From positions 1 to 35,296 of the forward strand of contig MNYL01000192.1 in assembly GCA_001873075.1 (NCBI GenBank): DNA of 35,296 nt, read 5' to 3'. Shown piece by piece: positions 7,729 through 16,588 of the stretch. This stretch comes from Fibrobacteres bacterium CG2_30_45_31. GTDB taxonomy: Bacteria; Fibrobacterota; Fibrobacteria; Fibrobacterales; Fibrobacteraceae. Position numbers and translations under genes: made by a program. A model generated the notes under the pieces. That model had not been told where the DNA came from. It saw only the letters and a program-made list of their open reading frames with translations, and did not search any database. The stretch's first letter is position 1, and every line of letters starts with the position of its first letter.

Positions 7729-8556
7729 TCAACGTCGCACCAGGTGGATGCGGTAGTTGTTCAATGCCGTGATTCCTTTGCCATCGCGGATTTCGTTGCC
7801 GAAATTGATGACAGCGAGGTACGCGTTCGGGTCAATTAATTTATCCTCAATGAGCATTTTGAAAAATGCCAGCAGATCTATTTTTCCTTTCCAATCGAGG
7901 CGTGGATTGACAAACGCGTAGTATGTCCAGTGGACGGGTGGGACAAGGTTCGGGTCGCCGTGATTTTTGAGGATGGTGATGTTGAATGGCTGTCCGTCGA
8001 TGGTGTCACTTTTGAGGAAGGGTGCTGGCGGGAGGTTGTCGTTGCGAATCCAGATCATGATTTCATTGAGGAGGTGTTTGTCATCGGCGACATCTGTGGT
8101 GAGCCATATCTGAAAAGAGGAATTGCGGTGTCCGTAACCGTAGTGGGTGAACTCGAATTCCGCGGTGAGAGTATCGATGTCTTTGAGCGCGACGGGCATT
8201 TGGGGAGTGGAACTTTGGGGAGCCCAGGGGTTTTTGCCGTAAAGAATATCGGGGAAGGCGACAATTTCAGAACCCGCGGGCCATTCCCAGGCCCAGGCTA
8301 CCGAGACAGATCCGTCTTTATTCGCCTGGATGCCGATTTCCTGACGATAGTCTTTGGTATTTCCCTTGTTCCAGACGTTGTTTTCCACATAGTATTCGCC
8401 CGTATGCTGTTGCTCCCAGTCGGTGGTGGCTGGGGTCTGATAATAGCGGTGCAGTTGCTGGAAATAGTTCTCGTTTTCGGTAAAGTGCGGACCCGCCTGG
8501 GTTTGGCTCCACAGTAGAAAGAAGGCGGTTCCAAACATTATAGATAAAGGCTGCAT
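7729..8556 (-). CDS. Secreted GH12-like endoglucanase/xyloglucanase
   Basis: This 275-residue protein has a signal peptide (cleavage near residue 21) and a single catalytic jelly-roll domain. GH12 features are ENNVWNKG at 58-65, the aromatic WAWEWP at 88-93, NEIMIW with candidate nucleophile Glu165, and FGNEIRDG with candidate acid/base Glu255. GH12 enzymes cleave beta-1,4-glucan or xyloglucan. Unlike other enzymes in the window it has no linker, CBM or sorting tail, so it is probably periplasmic or freely secreted. The start has GAAGGAAG eight bases upstream. The family call rests on motif pattern, not an alignment; substrate cannot be decided. Confidence 0.75.
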   Translation of the reverse strand: MQPLSIMFGTAFFLLWSQTQAGPHFTENENYFQQLHRYYQTPATTDWEQQHTGEYYVENNVWNKGNTKDYRQEIGIQANKDGSVSVAWAWEWPAGSEIVAFPDILYGKNPWAPQSSTPQMPVALKDIDTLTAEFEFTHYGYGHRNSSFQIWLTTDVADDKHLLNEIMIWIRNDNLPPAPFLKSDTIDGQPFNITILKNHGDPNLVPPVHWTYYAFVNPRLDWKGKIDLLAFFKMLIEDKLIDPNAYLAVINFGNEIRDGKGITALNNYRIHLVRR

Positions 8557-8751
8557 AGAAAAACTTCCTTCAGGGAATCCCCTCTAAAATTTTTTTTTCA
8601 GGGACCCATTGAGACAAGGGTTTCTTTCAACTGTTAATATACATTCTCAGATAATTTTAGGTAAGCAGAATGTGGATACAACTGAAAACAGGGCCTTCTC
8701 TCCTCAGTGTGTGTGATGACTAAACAAATTTTTATAAAATTCTATATTAAC

Positions 8752-8765
8752 TAACCGTATGGTTA
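8752..8765. promoter_or_regulatory. Candidate TetR operator overlapping the tetR start codon
   Basis: TAACCGTATGGTTA is an inverted repeat with 5-base arms TAACC/GGTTA around GTAT, and the ATG at 8759-8761 lies in its centre. A -10-like TATATT (8743-8748) ends eleven bases before the ATG, and no Shine-Dalgarno sequence is seen, so the transcript may be leaderless and the repressor would block its own initiation site. A half-site-like AACTAACCGT occurs again at 31370-31379. Confidence 0.45.
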
Positions 8766-9742
8766 ATAAAGCGAATTCTACCTCTTCGACATTGAATGAA
8801 GCCCGGCAGCGGATTTTGGATGCCGCTCTCGCTGAATTTTCCGAAAAAGGTTATGACGGTGCCCGCGTGGGTTCCATTGCCCAAAGGGCCGAGGTCAACA
8901 AGGCACTCATCTATTATTACTTCAGATCCAAGAATGAGTTGCTCCTGGAACTTCTGGAACGGTTTAGAAAGGATCGGCTTCAGGTGCGCGAAACGCTGAT
9001 GCAGGAATCGGATGAGCGGGATTTTCCGGATCGGGTGGCGCGCGCGGATGTGGATTACTTGTTTTCCAGGCGCGATGTCTTGCGCGTTGCACTTATGGAG
9101 GATTTGAAAAGTCCTGCACAGGGTGGCGCTTTTTTAGAGCATTGGGTGTCGGGACTGGAAGAGGGCCGCAAGGTTTATGAGAAGCAGGGTTATTCTTTCC
9201 GCTATACTCCGAGAGTGCTCACCGCTCTGTTTTTTTATCAGCTTCTGCCAACGGTCGCTTTTGCAACCTTGGGAGAGGCCTTTGCGAAAAAAACGGGAAT
9301 CGGGTTGGAACAGATTCGTCTGGAATTTCTGCAACTCGTGCGGGAAACGACGCAGCGGCATTATGATACGGTCTTTGCGAGTTCTCTTAAGGATGCTGCT
9401 CCCGAAGCGACATTTTTTGGTTCCAGAAAAAACAAGTCTGAACGCGATTTAAAAGCGGCTCCACTGCATTTGCAGACCAGCGCAGAAGAAAAAGCCGCTC
9501 TTATCGCAAAATATGTGGTCCATGGACGAGTCATTAAATTTCCTTTGAAAGAAAAAGCGAAAGTGGTCCTGCTGGAATATTTTTCAGAATTGTTTGATGT
9601 GCGCAAAATATATACGGAAAAGCAGGTGAACGAAATGCTTCGCGCCGTGGTTGATGATTATGCCAAAGTGCGTCGCTATCTGGTGGATTATGGTTATTTG
9701 GGGCGTCGTCCCGATGGAAGCGCTTACTGGTCGAGAGTTTAG
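8759..9742 (+). CDS. TetR/AcrR family regulator with C-terminal DUF2087 domain
   Basis: This 327-residue protein is about 120 residues longer than a usual TetR regulator. The helix-turn-helix (about 14-60) includes RILDAALAEFSEKGYDGARV and VNKALIYYYFRSK, the classic TetR_N pattern. A ligand-binding-like helical region follows to about 200. The C-terminal 86 residues (242-327) match DUF2087 by pattern: FPLKEKAK, YTEKQVNEML, RRYLVDYGYLGR and a YW near the end. DUF2087 is usually found alone or fused to other winged-helix regulators. It is followed 22 bases later by a MATE pump gene, so it probably represses efflux in response to a drug or metabolite. Confidence 0.88.
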   Translation: MVNKANSTSSTLNEARQRILDAALAEFSEKGYDGARVGSIAQRAEVNKALIYYYFRSKNELLLELLERFRKDRLQVRETLMQESDERDFPDRVARADVDYLFSRRDVLRVALMEDLKSPAQGGAFLEHWVSGLEEGRKVYEKQGYSFRYTPRVLTALFFYQLLPTVAFATLGEAFAKKTGIGLEQIRLEFLQLVRETTQRHYDTVFASSLKDAAPEATFFGSRKNKSERDLKAAPLHLQTSAEEKAALIAKYVVHGRVIKFPLKEKAKVVLLEYFSELFDVRKIYTEKQVNEMLRAVVDDYAKVRRYLVDYGYLGRRPDGSAYWSRV

Positions 9743-9764
9743 GGCCCCTCTAAGGAGAAAAAAT

Positions 9765-11105
9765 ATGGATTCGGTACATCATCAGGGTGTGCAACCTGTC
9801 GGACGATTGCTTTTAAAGTATTCGATTCCGGCCATTGTGGGTTTTCTAGCAAGTGCGCTTTATCAGTTTGTGGATCGTGTTCTCGTGGGGCGCGGTGTGG
9901 GAACAGAAGCCATGGCAGCAGTCACATGCGCTTATCCACTCACCATTTTAGGAATGGGCTTCGGTTTGTTGCTTGGCACAGGTACAGGAAATCAGATCTC
10001 AACATTTCTGGGTAAGAACTTGCGCGATGAGGCGGAGAATGTATTGGGGCAATCATTGCGTTTAGCGATTGTGCTGGGTGCGGGCTTTGCCTTGATCCAG
10101 ATTGTATTTGCAAGACCCCTGCTGTTTGCCTGTGGCGCAAGTGGCGCGGTTCTCGATATGGCTATCCCTTATTTGCGGATTACGGCCTTCAGTCAGATTT
10201 GTGTGATCCTCATTATTTCTATGGGAAATATTTTGCGAGTGCAGGGGCGCCCCGGACTTGGCCTCGTGTTTATGGGTTCGGGAAATATTCTAAATGCCAT
10301 TTTGGCTACTGTCGCCATTTTTGTGTTGCACTGGGGAATTGTCGGGGCCGCGCTCGCGACTTTGGTGACAACTGTTCTGAATCTGATCGTTTTGCTTTGG
10401 TTTGTACAAAGTCGCCATAGTGTATTGCATATCCACAGTCAGTATCTGGTCAAGAACTTAAAACTCGCAAAATCCATTCTCAAGTTAGGGGCTCCTGTGC
10501 TCATGATGCAGGTGCTCGGGATGGTCACATTCCTTGTGGCCAATCATGGTGCTGCTGGCCTGGATGGCGCGCGCGGTGTCGCCGCTGTAGGTGTTTTCAA
10601 TACAGTGTCGATTCTTCTGATTTATGGCCCTTTAGGCGTGGTACAGGCGATGCAGCCTTTGATTGCTTTTAATCGGGGGGCAGGGCGCATGGATCGTGTG
10701 CGCGATTTATTAAAGCGTGCGCTCATAGCAACGACCGTGATGGGAGTTGTATCCGCTCTGATTATCGCTTGTTTCCCGGAAGCGGTGGCGGGTCTTTTTA
10801 CCCGGAACGACATGAAATTGGTGGATATTGTCGCCCAAGGGCTTCCCATTTTTATGGTATCTGTGGCTCTCTTTGGGGTACAGGGCACCGCCTCTCACTA
10901 TTTTCTTGCTGTGCACCAGCCTAAAAAAGCGAGCCTGTTGCTTTTGGGGCGTCAGGTACTCGCGATTCCTTTGTTTCTGATACTGCCTAAGTTATTCGGC
11001 TTCCCGGGCCTTTATCTGGTTTCGGTGCTCTCTGATGTACCGATGGCCATACTTGCCGCCTACATGCTTCGCAAAGAATGGCGGGTGTTGAAACAAAATA
11101 ATTGA
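9765..11105 (+). CDS. MATE family multidrug/cation efflux transporter
   Basis: This 446-residue inner-membrane protein has about twelve hydrophobic segments in two six-helix halves, the usual MATE length. The N-terminus reads LLLKYSIPAIVGFLASALYQFVDRVLVGR, typical of the MepA/DinF-type MATE family, and LGAPVLMMQVLGM opens the second half around residue 235. MATE proteins expel cationic compounds using a Na+ or H+ gradient. TAAGGAG lies seven bases before the ATG; an upstream frame extension into tetR is unlikely. It is co-transcribed with the TetR-DUF2087 gene. The stop is only four bases from the convergent pectate lyase stop, leaving no room for a terminator between them. Confidence 0.92.
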   Translation: MDSVHHQGVQPVGRLLLKYSIPAIVGFLASALYQFVDRVLVGRGVGTEAMAAVTCAYPLTILGMGFGLLLGTGTGNQISTFLGKNLRDEAENVLGQSLRLAIVLGAGFALIQIVFARPLLFACGASGAVLDMAIPYLRITAFSQICVILIISMGNILRVQGRPGLGLVFMGSGNILNAILATVAIFVLHWGIVGAALATLVTTVLNLIVLLWFVQSRHSVLHIHSQYLVKNLKLAKSILKLGAPVLMMQVLGMVTFLVANHGAAGLDGARGVAAVGVFNTVSILLIYGPLGVVQAMQPLIAFNRGAGRMDRVRDLLKRALIATTVMGVVSALIIACFPEAVAGLFTRNDMKLVDIVAQGLPIFMVSVALFGVQGTASHYFLAVHQPKKASLLLLGRQVLAIPLFLILPKLFGFPGLYLVSVLSDVPMAILAAYMLRKEWRVLKQNN

Positions 11106-11109
11106 TGTT

Positions 11110-12093
11110 TTATTTCAGATGCACCATTTTTGTGGAAGCGATCACGTGTCCGTTAAAGCGGACTTGTACCCAGTAGATGCCTGAATGGAGCTGTTCCCGA
11201 CCTATAGAAAGAGAGCTTTCTCCGACGGGTACTGTTTGGGAAAACGCAGCAATACGGCGCCCCTGTAAATCGAAGACTTCGATTTCGGCGAATCCCGCAG
11301 CGGGAACGTTTAAAATTTGCTGGGCGGCATTGTAGAAAATATTCTGAGCACCCCTTCCTTGTTGCGGAAATAAGGCGGTCGTCGGCCCTGTCCATAAAGT
11401 GACCCCCGCCACATCAAATTCGAATTGATCCACGTTGGGACCCCCGTCCGCATCGGTGGACGTGAGTTGAAGCGTGTTGAGTCCTTGAACGAGATCCACG
11501 GAAAGGCTTACAGAGTCCCATGTGGTCCAGGTGGCAGTGGAGGCAAAAGGCGCTGCGCCGAGGGAGGTCCCGTTGACAATGAGATTCATGTGCCGTGCGA
11601 GAGTGCCCCCATTGGCAAAGCGAATCACCAGGGTGGCAGCCCTCGCTGCAGTCGTTGCATTCAGATTCCAAAGCGCATCACTTTCCGCGCTGTTGGTGAA
11701 ATTGTAGTAGCCGCTGTCAATCCAGCCCGTATTTTTTTCTTCGTAAACTCCCAGCCCTTGAGCGGGATATGCGGCATTCACGCTTGAAAGAATAGTGGCG
11801 GGGGTGGCAGCTTCGGCGGCCTTCGGAATAACCGTGATGGTTCCCGTAACAGAGTGGGCATCACCTTCGCCTCCGATGGTGGTAATCGTAAAGGTGTAAT
11901 TGCCTGCTCTGGACGGTGTTCCGCTCAAGGTGATGGTGCTGTCCGTGGTATTCATGGATGCGGTAACTCCAGCGGGGAGATTCGTGGCTTGGGCACTCGT
12001 GCAACTGGTGTAGGTGTAAGCGATACTCACGATGGCGCTATTGAGAAGAATTGTCTGGTGGGAGGCTCCGGGTCCCACATAGGTGAGTGCGGG
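11110..12093 (-). repeat. Copy 1 of a duplicated Ig-CBM35-tail cassette
   Basis: The C-terminal roughly 325 residues of this lyase are strongly similar to those of the PL11 lyase at 18569-21385. Shared stretches include EEKNTGWIDSGYYNFTNS, TTWDSVSLSV and DQFEFDVAGVTLW. The match spans three modules in the same order and orientation, while the catalytic domains are unrelated. Confidence 0.75.
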
Positions 12094-13641
12094 CCCGCTT
12101 GCGATAGTGCTTGATTCCACGAGCATGGAAACGGTTCCCGTATATTCGGAGCCATCATTTCCTTTCACAGTAAATTGAAATGAACCTTCGCCAGTGTAAT
12201 TGGCGGTGGGCGTAAAGCGAACTGTATAACCATCGGACAAAAGCGTTACACTTCCGTTGACCGCATTGGCTACGGTATAAGCGGGCGAAACGGCCTGGAA
12301 TCCTTGAGTGAAAATTCTGAGGTCTACGCCAGTATCACTGTTTTGGAGAACGCTTGCATGGGTAGTGCCTAACCAGTTGATGTACTTCTCGATCAGGGCG
12401 TAACCATCACTTCCAAGGGTCATCGCATCATCGCTATTCAGGTTGCTCCCGGTCGCCGATTCCCAGAAATCAGGCATCCCATCGTTATCGGTATCCGTTC
12501 GCTTGGTTCCACTGTGGATGGTTCCGTAACCATTGTTGTCCAGTCCTGTTTGTGTCTGACTGGTATAAAGCGATGAAGGCCCTCCTTTCAAGGAGTTGAC
12601 CTGCGCCCAGATCAGGGAATCCATGGGGTCGTAGGGAAGCGTTCCGCTCTGCGATGTGACGAGACGAAAAGCAGTGGCAGGGCTGTATACAGGATTGCTG
12701 GCGGTGACTGTGGACCAGGGGGCAGTCAAGACAGTGCCTTCTCCCTGATACCAGTAAGGGGTGGTTGAGGTTCCGTTAAGTGTCCCCTCTTTGTCGGTGT
12801 CCACTAAGTTACCGCTGTAGTAGATGGTTTGATTCTTGTCGACTTGAAACCACGTATTTCCACCGGTCGCTGGCCCGTATATAAAATAGTTGTTGACGAT
12901 ATCGTGTTTGAAACTGGTGCTCGTGTGGGTCGTATACCCCGCTTCGTAGTTGTAAAGAATATTGTTCACAAAAACGGTGTTTGTCTTGGCGAGCGGGTTT
13001 CGATTGTGAGAATTGACAAAGGCATTGTAATACCACGACCAGTCGCTGCTCACGGATTCACAATGGGCTCCGAATTGTTGATAAATCGGGTCTGCAATGA
13101 GGCTGTACTGAATGGTGATGTTCGTAACCGGATAATTTTGCCAGTCATCGCTCACGCCACCGATATTATTCCAAGGCGCAAATTCGATGGACATGTGGTC
13201 CAGTATAATATTGTGAGCGTTGTACAAATTAATCGCCACATCTCCGGTCGATGCGGTTTCGCTCCCTGGCCGAATTCGTAAATAGCGCATGATGATATTG
13301 GACTGCTTACCGGTGGAAAGTTTTCCTGCCCGGAATCCAATCCCTTCGCCTGGGGCTGTTTGTCCCGCAATGGTGATATTGCTTGAGATAGAGACGGCTG
13401 TTTTCAGATTGATGTAACCACCCGCGTCAAACACCACGATTCGATTGGGACTACTGACGGCATCCCGGAAAGATCCTGTACCGGAATCATCCAGGTTGGT
13501 CACATGATACACCGTGCCCCCGCGCCCTCCTGTGGCCGCACTCCCAAACCCCAGCGCTTCCGGGAAGGCGAGAGGGGAGGCTGCGTTTATCACGCTTACA
13601 AAGCCGAGAACGACCAGACTACATAGAAATGGATGCATCAT
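11110..13641 (-). CDS. Secreted pectate lyase (PL1) with Ig-like, CBM35 and sorting domains
   Basis: This is an 843-residue multidomain enzyme. A signal peptide (MMHPFLCSLVVLGF... to about residue 20) is followed by a right-handed parallel beta-helix lyase domain (about 25-345) with GGRGGTVYHVTNLDDSGTGS, AGQTAPGEG and DHMS motifs of PL1-type bacterial pectate lyases. A calcium-binding DTDNDGMPDFW segment lies near 383, a cadherin-like module at 450-510, a putative-Ig module at 515-605, CBM35 at 620-750 and a C-terminal sorting-type domain from about 785 (VFDLQGRRI...GIYWVQVRFNG). It should cleave homogalacturonan by beta-elimination outside the cell. The start at 13641 has GGAG six bases upstream; an upstream ATG at 13746 would add a charged 35-residue extension without a Shine-Dalgarno sequence. 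Confidence 0.88.
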   Translation of the reverse strand: MMHPFLCSLVVLGFVSVINAASPLAFPEALGFGSAATGGRGGTVYHVTNLDDSGTGSFRDAVSSPNRIVVFDAGGYINLKTAVSISSNITIAGQTAPGEGIGFRAGKLSTGKQSNIIMRYLRIRPGSETASTGDVAINLYNAHNIILDHMSIEFAPWNNIGGVSDDWQNYPVTNITIQYSLIADPIYQQFGAHCESVSSDWSWYYNAFVNSHNRNPLAKTNTVFVNNILYNYEAGYTTHTSTSFKHDIVNNYFIYGPATGGNTWFQVDKNQTIYYSGNLVDTDKEGTLNGTSTTPYWYQGEGTVLTAPWSTVTASNPVYSPATAFRLVTSQSGTLPYDPMDSLIWAQVNSLKGGPSSLYTSQTQTGLDNNGYGTIHSGTKRTDTDNDGMPDFWESATGSNLNSDDAMTLGSDGYALIEKYINWLGTTHASVLQNSDTGVDLRIFTQGFQAVSPAYTVANAVNGSVTLLSDGYTVRFTPTANYTGEGSFQFTVKGNDGSEYTGTVSMLVESSTIASGPALTYVGPGASHQTILLNSAIVSIAYTYTSCTSAQATNLPAGVTASMNTTDSTITLSGTPSRAGNYTFTITTIGGEGDAHSVTGTITVIPKAAEAATPATILSSVNAAYPAQGLGVYEEKNTGWIDSGYYNFTNSAESDALWNLNATTAARAATLVIRFANGGTLARHMNLIVNGTSLGAAPFASTATWTTWDSVSLSVDLVQGLNTLQLTSTDADGGPNVDQFEFDVAGVTLWTGPTTALFPQQGRGAQNIFYNAAQQILNVPAAGFAEIEVFDLQGRRIAAFSQTVPVGESSLSIGREQLHSGIYWVQVRFNGHVIASTKMVHLK

Positions 13642-14040
13642 AAAACACTCCATGAGAGCTTTTTTTACACTCTGTAATTTACTTTCTCCAGAGTCTTTTT
13701 CTTGGGGTTTCTTATTTTTACCGTTGTCTGGGGACTTCTTTTTCAATGTTCAACTCAGTTTGGGACACATTCGTTAAAATGCAGTCGGAATGATTATGTC
13801 CATGAACAAGATCCATTTCGAAAAGCCCCTTTTCTGAGTCCTCTGTGCAGCCTTTGGCCTAGATGCTAGAGCCGTACCTTACACCCAACCAATCTTAATG
13901 GTTCCATCGTGTTTAATTTAGATGGACTTACACACCTATAACACACAACTATGCTTGTTACACGGATATTACACGGAACTACTCTTCTCCCTATTCTTAG
14001 TTGGATTCAGAGGAATATTTTTTCATGGGTAAATACTCAT
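13642..14040. other. Divergent intergenic region with TTACACGGA direct repeats
   Basis: This gap lies between the divergent pectate lyase and metallopeptidase genes. It holds a tandem pair TTACACGGA at 13958-13966 and 13969-13977, eleven bases apart, about one helical turn. The same TTACACGG occurs at 16749-16756 upstream of the CotH-like lipoprotein gene. No gene or convincing hairpin was seen in the rest. Confidence 0.45.
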
Positions 14041-14201
14041 GGTCACCTCTAAAAATTCTTTTTCTGCCAAATTGGCTGTGGCACATCGCCATAGTTCGTT
14101 GCTCAAAGTGGCGAATAACACCATTATTAGCCACTTTTCGCGCCTGCTCTGGCTCGGCCTCGCTCAATTTTGCGGTCGCAAACCAATTTTTAGAGGTGCC
14201 C
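14041..14201 (+). mobile_element. 161-bp MITE-like element with IS5-type terminal inverted repeats
   Basis: The left end GGTCACCTCTAAAAATT (14041-14057) and right end AATTTTTAGAGGTGCCC (14185-14201) are inverted repeats matching at 16 of 17 positions. The inside is non-coding and contains a strong hairpin (14105-14137). The 33-base right end (14169-14201), including the palindromic TTTGCG-GT-CGCAAA, is identical to 33364-33396. No clear target-site duplication is visible. The element ends 16 bases before the metallopeptidase ATG, whose Shine-Dalgarno sequence AAAGGAAG lies just outside it. It would need transposase supplied in trans. Confidence 0.7.
14105..14137. other. Long hairpin inside the MITE-like element
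   Basis: AAAGTGGCGAATAA and TTATTAGCCACTTT form a 14-pair stem with one mismatch around a five-base CACCA loop. There is no following T-run, so it is not a typical terminator. It may be a fold-back feature of the element or an attenuating structure in the leader of the downstream gene. Confidence 0.6.
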
Positions 14202-14217
14202 TAATAAAGGAAGTTCT

Positions 14218-16557
14218 ATGAAAATCCGAATTCTTACAAGAAGTGTTCTCATCCTACTTTTTGCCGGGGCAATGTTTGGGGCATTTGCAGCAGAAGGGGA
14301 CGCTTACACTTGGCCAACGTATTCGTCCAAGCTAAATTACAGCTTCAAAGACGCTGGGATTACTTATAGCAAGCCCACAAAGGACGTCAGCGGAACCTGT
14401 GTGAATGCAGCAAAAAGCGCAAATGGAGTTTACCATGGGAATTATTGGGCATTCTATCATGGAGCCAATAAGAATTCGCTCGTTACCGAAGCTTCGATTA
14501 CACCCATGCTTGCGCGTTTTGACAAGGATTTTTCTTATATAACCGATACTTTGGGCTGGCCACGCGATAGCCGTGTAAAGGATGGTTACTACAGCTCTAT
14601 TTATTTGTATGGTTCTGATGCCTGCACAGGCTCTAACAGCCCTTTGGATAGTGGTGGTTGGCAGTCTTCGATCGATGGTTATCCTGCTGTTGCCGCCTCT
14701 TTTTATCCTGTTTACAGCTATGATCCTAATTGCCCATACGGCGACAAGGTAAGCCAGCAAGGCGCCATGATCCACGAAGGCATCCATGCCATTCTTACCA
14801 ATCTGGGAGCCGCGCACGTGCATTGGTTCCAAGAAGGAGGCAACACCTGGCTTCAGCAAGAAATGGAAGTGCGCCGCAGTACTGCAACTCAATATTCCGG
14901 TATGGGATTCTTGAATGTGGGTAATTTGATGGCTCCGTTTGTGCCTATTGAAAGCTATTCTGGCTGGCTTTTGGACGGCTCTTTTGGCGGCCCTGGCGCA
15001 GAAGGCGTGGATGCTGGCCAAGGGATATGCAATTGGCGCAAAACTTTGGGCGGTGTGCAGTATGGCAACTTGTTCCCGACTTTCCTCGGCCTCTGGGTTG
15101 CGGAAGGTGCTGTGCCTTGGATTTGGGTGAGCATTCCCAACTATAACGGTCAATACATTCTGGAATCCATGGCTGCGGCAATTGGTGGTAGCGAAGTCCG
15201 CAGCATTATTATGGAATATCGCGCAAAACTCGCCATGCTCGACATGAAAAAATGGTCCGAAGAAATGCGCTCGCTCCTCAATCAACAGGTAGGAGGCTCT
15301 ATCGGTTGCGAATGGACTCCTTGCGCTGTCAATAATGTGGCTTCCTGGACGGTGACGCCGTACGTTGTGACAACGGAAAGCAATGGGGTTTTAACTCCTG
15401 AAGCCCGCACCACTCCAGGTTGGTCCGGAGCGAACGTAATTCCGCTGACCATTAATTCGGGAGCGACGCAAGTGAAACTTTCCCTCCAAAATGCAAGCAC
15501 AAGCATGGGGCTTCAGATTGCTTATCGTGCAACGGACGGAACTCCGATTTATAGCACGCCGATATTTGGCAATAATCAGGTGGTCCTCAATTTAAGCAAA
15601 GCTCCTCAAGGAAATGTCGTGTTTGCTATTATCACTAACACCGATTATGATTATGTAGGAGACGTTACACGCACCACACATCACTCTTATCAATTAAAAC
15701 TTGATGCCGGTATTTCTGCCAAAGCAGACCCCTATACAAAATGGTATGACAATTTCAATCTGGACTATGATTGGGATAACGCAAAAATTGTCACCTCTAC
15801 AAATTCTTCGTCTTCTGTAACTTCAAATTCTTCATCTTCCGGTACAAGCTCTTCGTCTTCTGTTGGCTCTGCAACGACAATTACGTACAACGTAAATATT
15901 CCTATTTCTAATGATTACAGCGGGACTTCTATAAATGTGGACTTTGATCCGATCGCTTCCGGGCTTGGAATTTCCGCATCAGAAATTACAGCGTCGATGA
16001 TTCAGGGTGTCAATGCAGACGGCTCCTTATCTACCGGGAATACGGCGGCTGGTGATGCGGGCCATTGGTTCGCAGCAAATGGTGATGTTGTAAGCTGGAA
16101 TGAAACGACGGCTTACATTTTTGCCGAATGGACTATTAGTTCAAAGACTGTAAAAATTGGACATTACCCAAACAAAGTCTTGGATGGTGAAACTTATGTA
16201 GTTCGCCAAGCGGTGAGTTCTGGTACAAAGCAAATGATTGTTGAATATAAAGTTTCTATCGGTACGACGACTATCGCCGAGGGTTTTACTGATTGGAGGA
16301 AGGATCTGGACATTGCTTATAAAAATGGACTCATTTTAGCGAATTACAATGTGGAAAAGGCTGGCAAGGTAAAAGTCGCTATCTACACAGGCTTCGGTGC
16401 CTTAATTCAGAATGTGGTAAACGAATATCAGCCTATCGGTACTTATTCCAAGCAAATAGACTTGAAAGCGATGGGCTTGCCAAAGGGCGTCTATCTCATC
16501 AGACTCTCTTATCCGGGGCATTCTGAAACGCGGGCGTCTATCTCTTCCTATAAATAA
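14218..16557 (+). CDS. Secreted HExxH putative metallopeptidase with Ser-rich linker and C-terminal sorting domain
   Basis: This is a 779-residue exported protein with a signal peptide to about residue 24. The catalytic region contains MIHEGIHAI, an HExxH zinc motif at 186-190, with Glu206 in WFQEGG as a plausible third ligand, so it fits a gluzincin-type peptidase. Several cysteines suggest disulfides. A serine-rich linker lies around 524-546, then a beta-rich module (about 550-690) of unknown type, and a sorting-type tail (VKVAIYTGFGALI...GLPKGVYLIRLSY). I do not recognise a named peptidase family; a carbohydrate-active role is also possible. The ATG has AAAGGAAG upstream. The CotH-like lipoprotein gene follows in the same direction. 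Confidence 0.65.
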   Translation: MKIRILTRSVLILLFAGAMFGAFAAEGDAYTWPTYSSKLNYSFKDAGITYSKPTKDVSGTCVNAAKSANGVYHGNYWAFYHGANKNSLVTEASITPMLARFDKDFSYITDTLGWPRDSRVKDGYYSSIYLYGSDACTGSNSPLDSGGWQSSIDGYPAVAASFYPVYSYDPNCPYGDKVSQQGAMIHEGIHAILTNLGAAHVHWFQEGGNTWLQQEMEVRRSTATQYSGMGFLNVGNLMAPFVPIESYSGWLLDGSFGGPGAEGVDAGQGICNWRKTLGGVQYGNLFPTFLGLWVAEGAVPWIWVSIPNYNGQYILESMAAAIGGSEVRSIIMEYRAKLAMLDMKKWSEEMRSLLNQQVGGSIGCEWTPCAVNNVASWTVTPYVVTTESNGVLTPEARTTPGWSGANVIPLTINSGATQVKLSLQNASTSMGLQIAYRATDGTPIYSTPIFGNNQVVLNLSKAPQGNVVFAIITNTDYDYVGDVTRTTHHSYQLKLDAGISAKADPYTKWYDNFNLDYDWDNAKIVTSTNSSSSVTSNSSSSGTSSSSSVGSATTITYNVNIPISNDYSGTSINVDFDPIASGLGISASEITASMIQGVNADGSLSTGNTAAGDAGHWFAANGDVVSWNETTAYIFAEWTISSKTVKIGHYPNKVLDGETYVVRQAVSSGTKQMIVEYKVSIGTTTIAEGFTDWRKDLDIAYKNGLILANYNVEKAGKVKVAIYTGFGALIQNVVNEYQPIGTYSKQIDLKAMGLPKGVYLIRLSYPGHSETRASISSYK

Positions 16558-16588
16558 GTAGCCTGATATTTTCTTTCTTCATATTAAG

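Noticed and set aside
7930..8517. A 195-codon + strand frame over the GH12-like gene
   Set aside because: The opposite strand has a signal peptide, ribosome binding site and glycoside hydrolase motifs; this frame has none.
8575..8597. CCCCTCTAAAATTTTTTTTC upstream of the GH12-like gene resembling an IS end
   Set aside because: It resembles the terminal repeat on the other strand but lacks the conserved GGGCA start and lies in low-complexity DNA.
9741..9757. GGGCCCCTCTAAGGAG between tetR and the MATE gene resembling the IS left end
   Set aside because: The match is short and the AAGGAG part is simply the ribosome binding site; no partner end exists.
14332..15285. A 317-codon - strand frame inside the metallopeptidase gene
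   Set aside because: It is the antisense shadow of a coding region with a clear signal peptide and zinc motif; no domain is seen.
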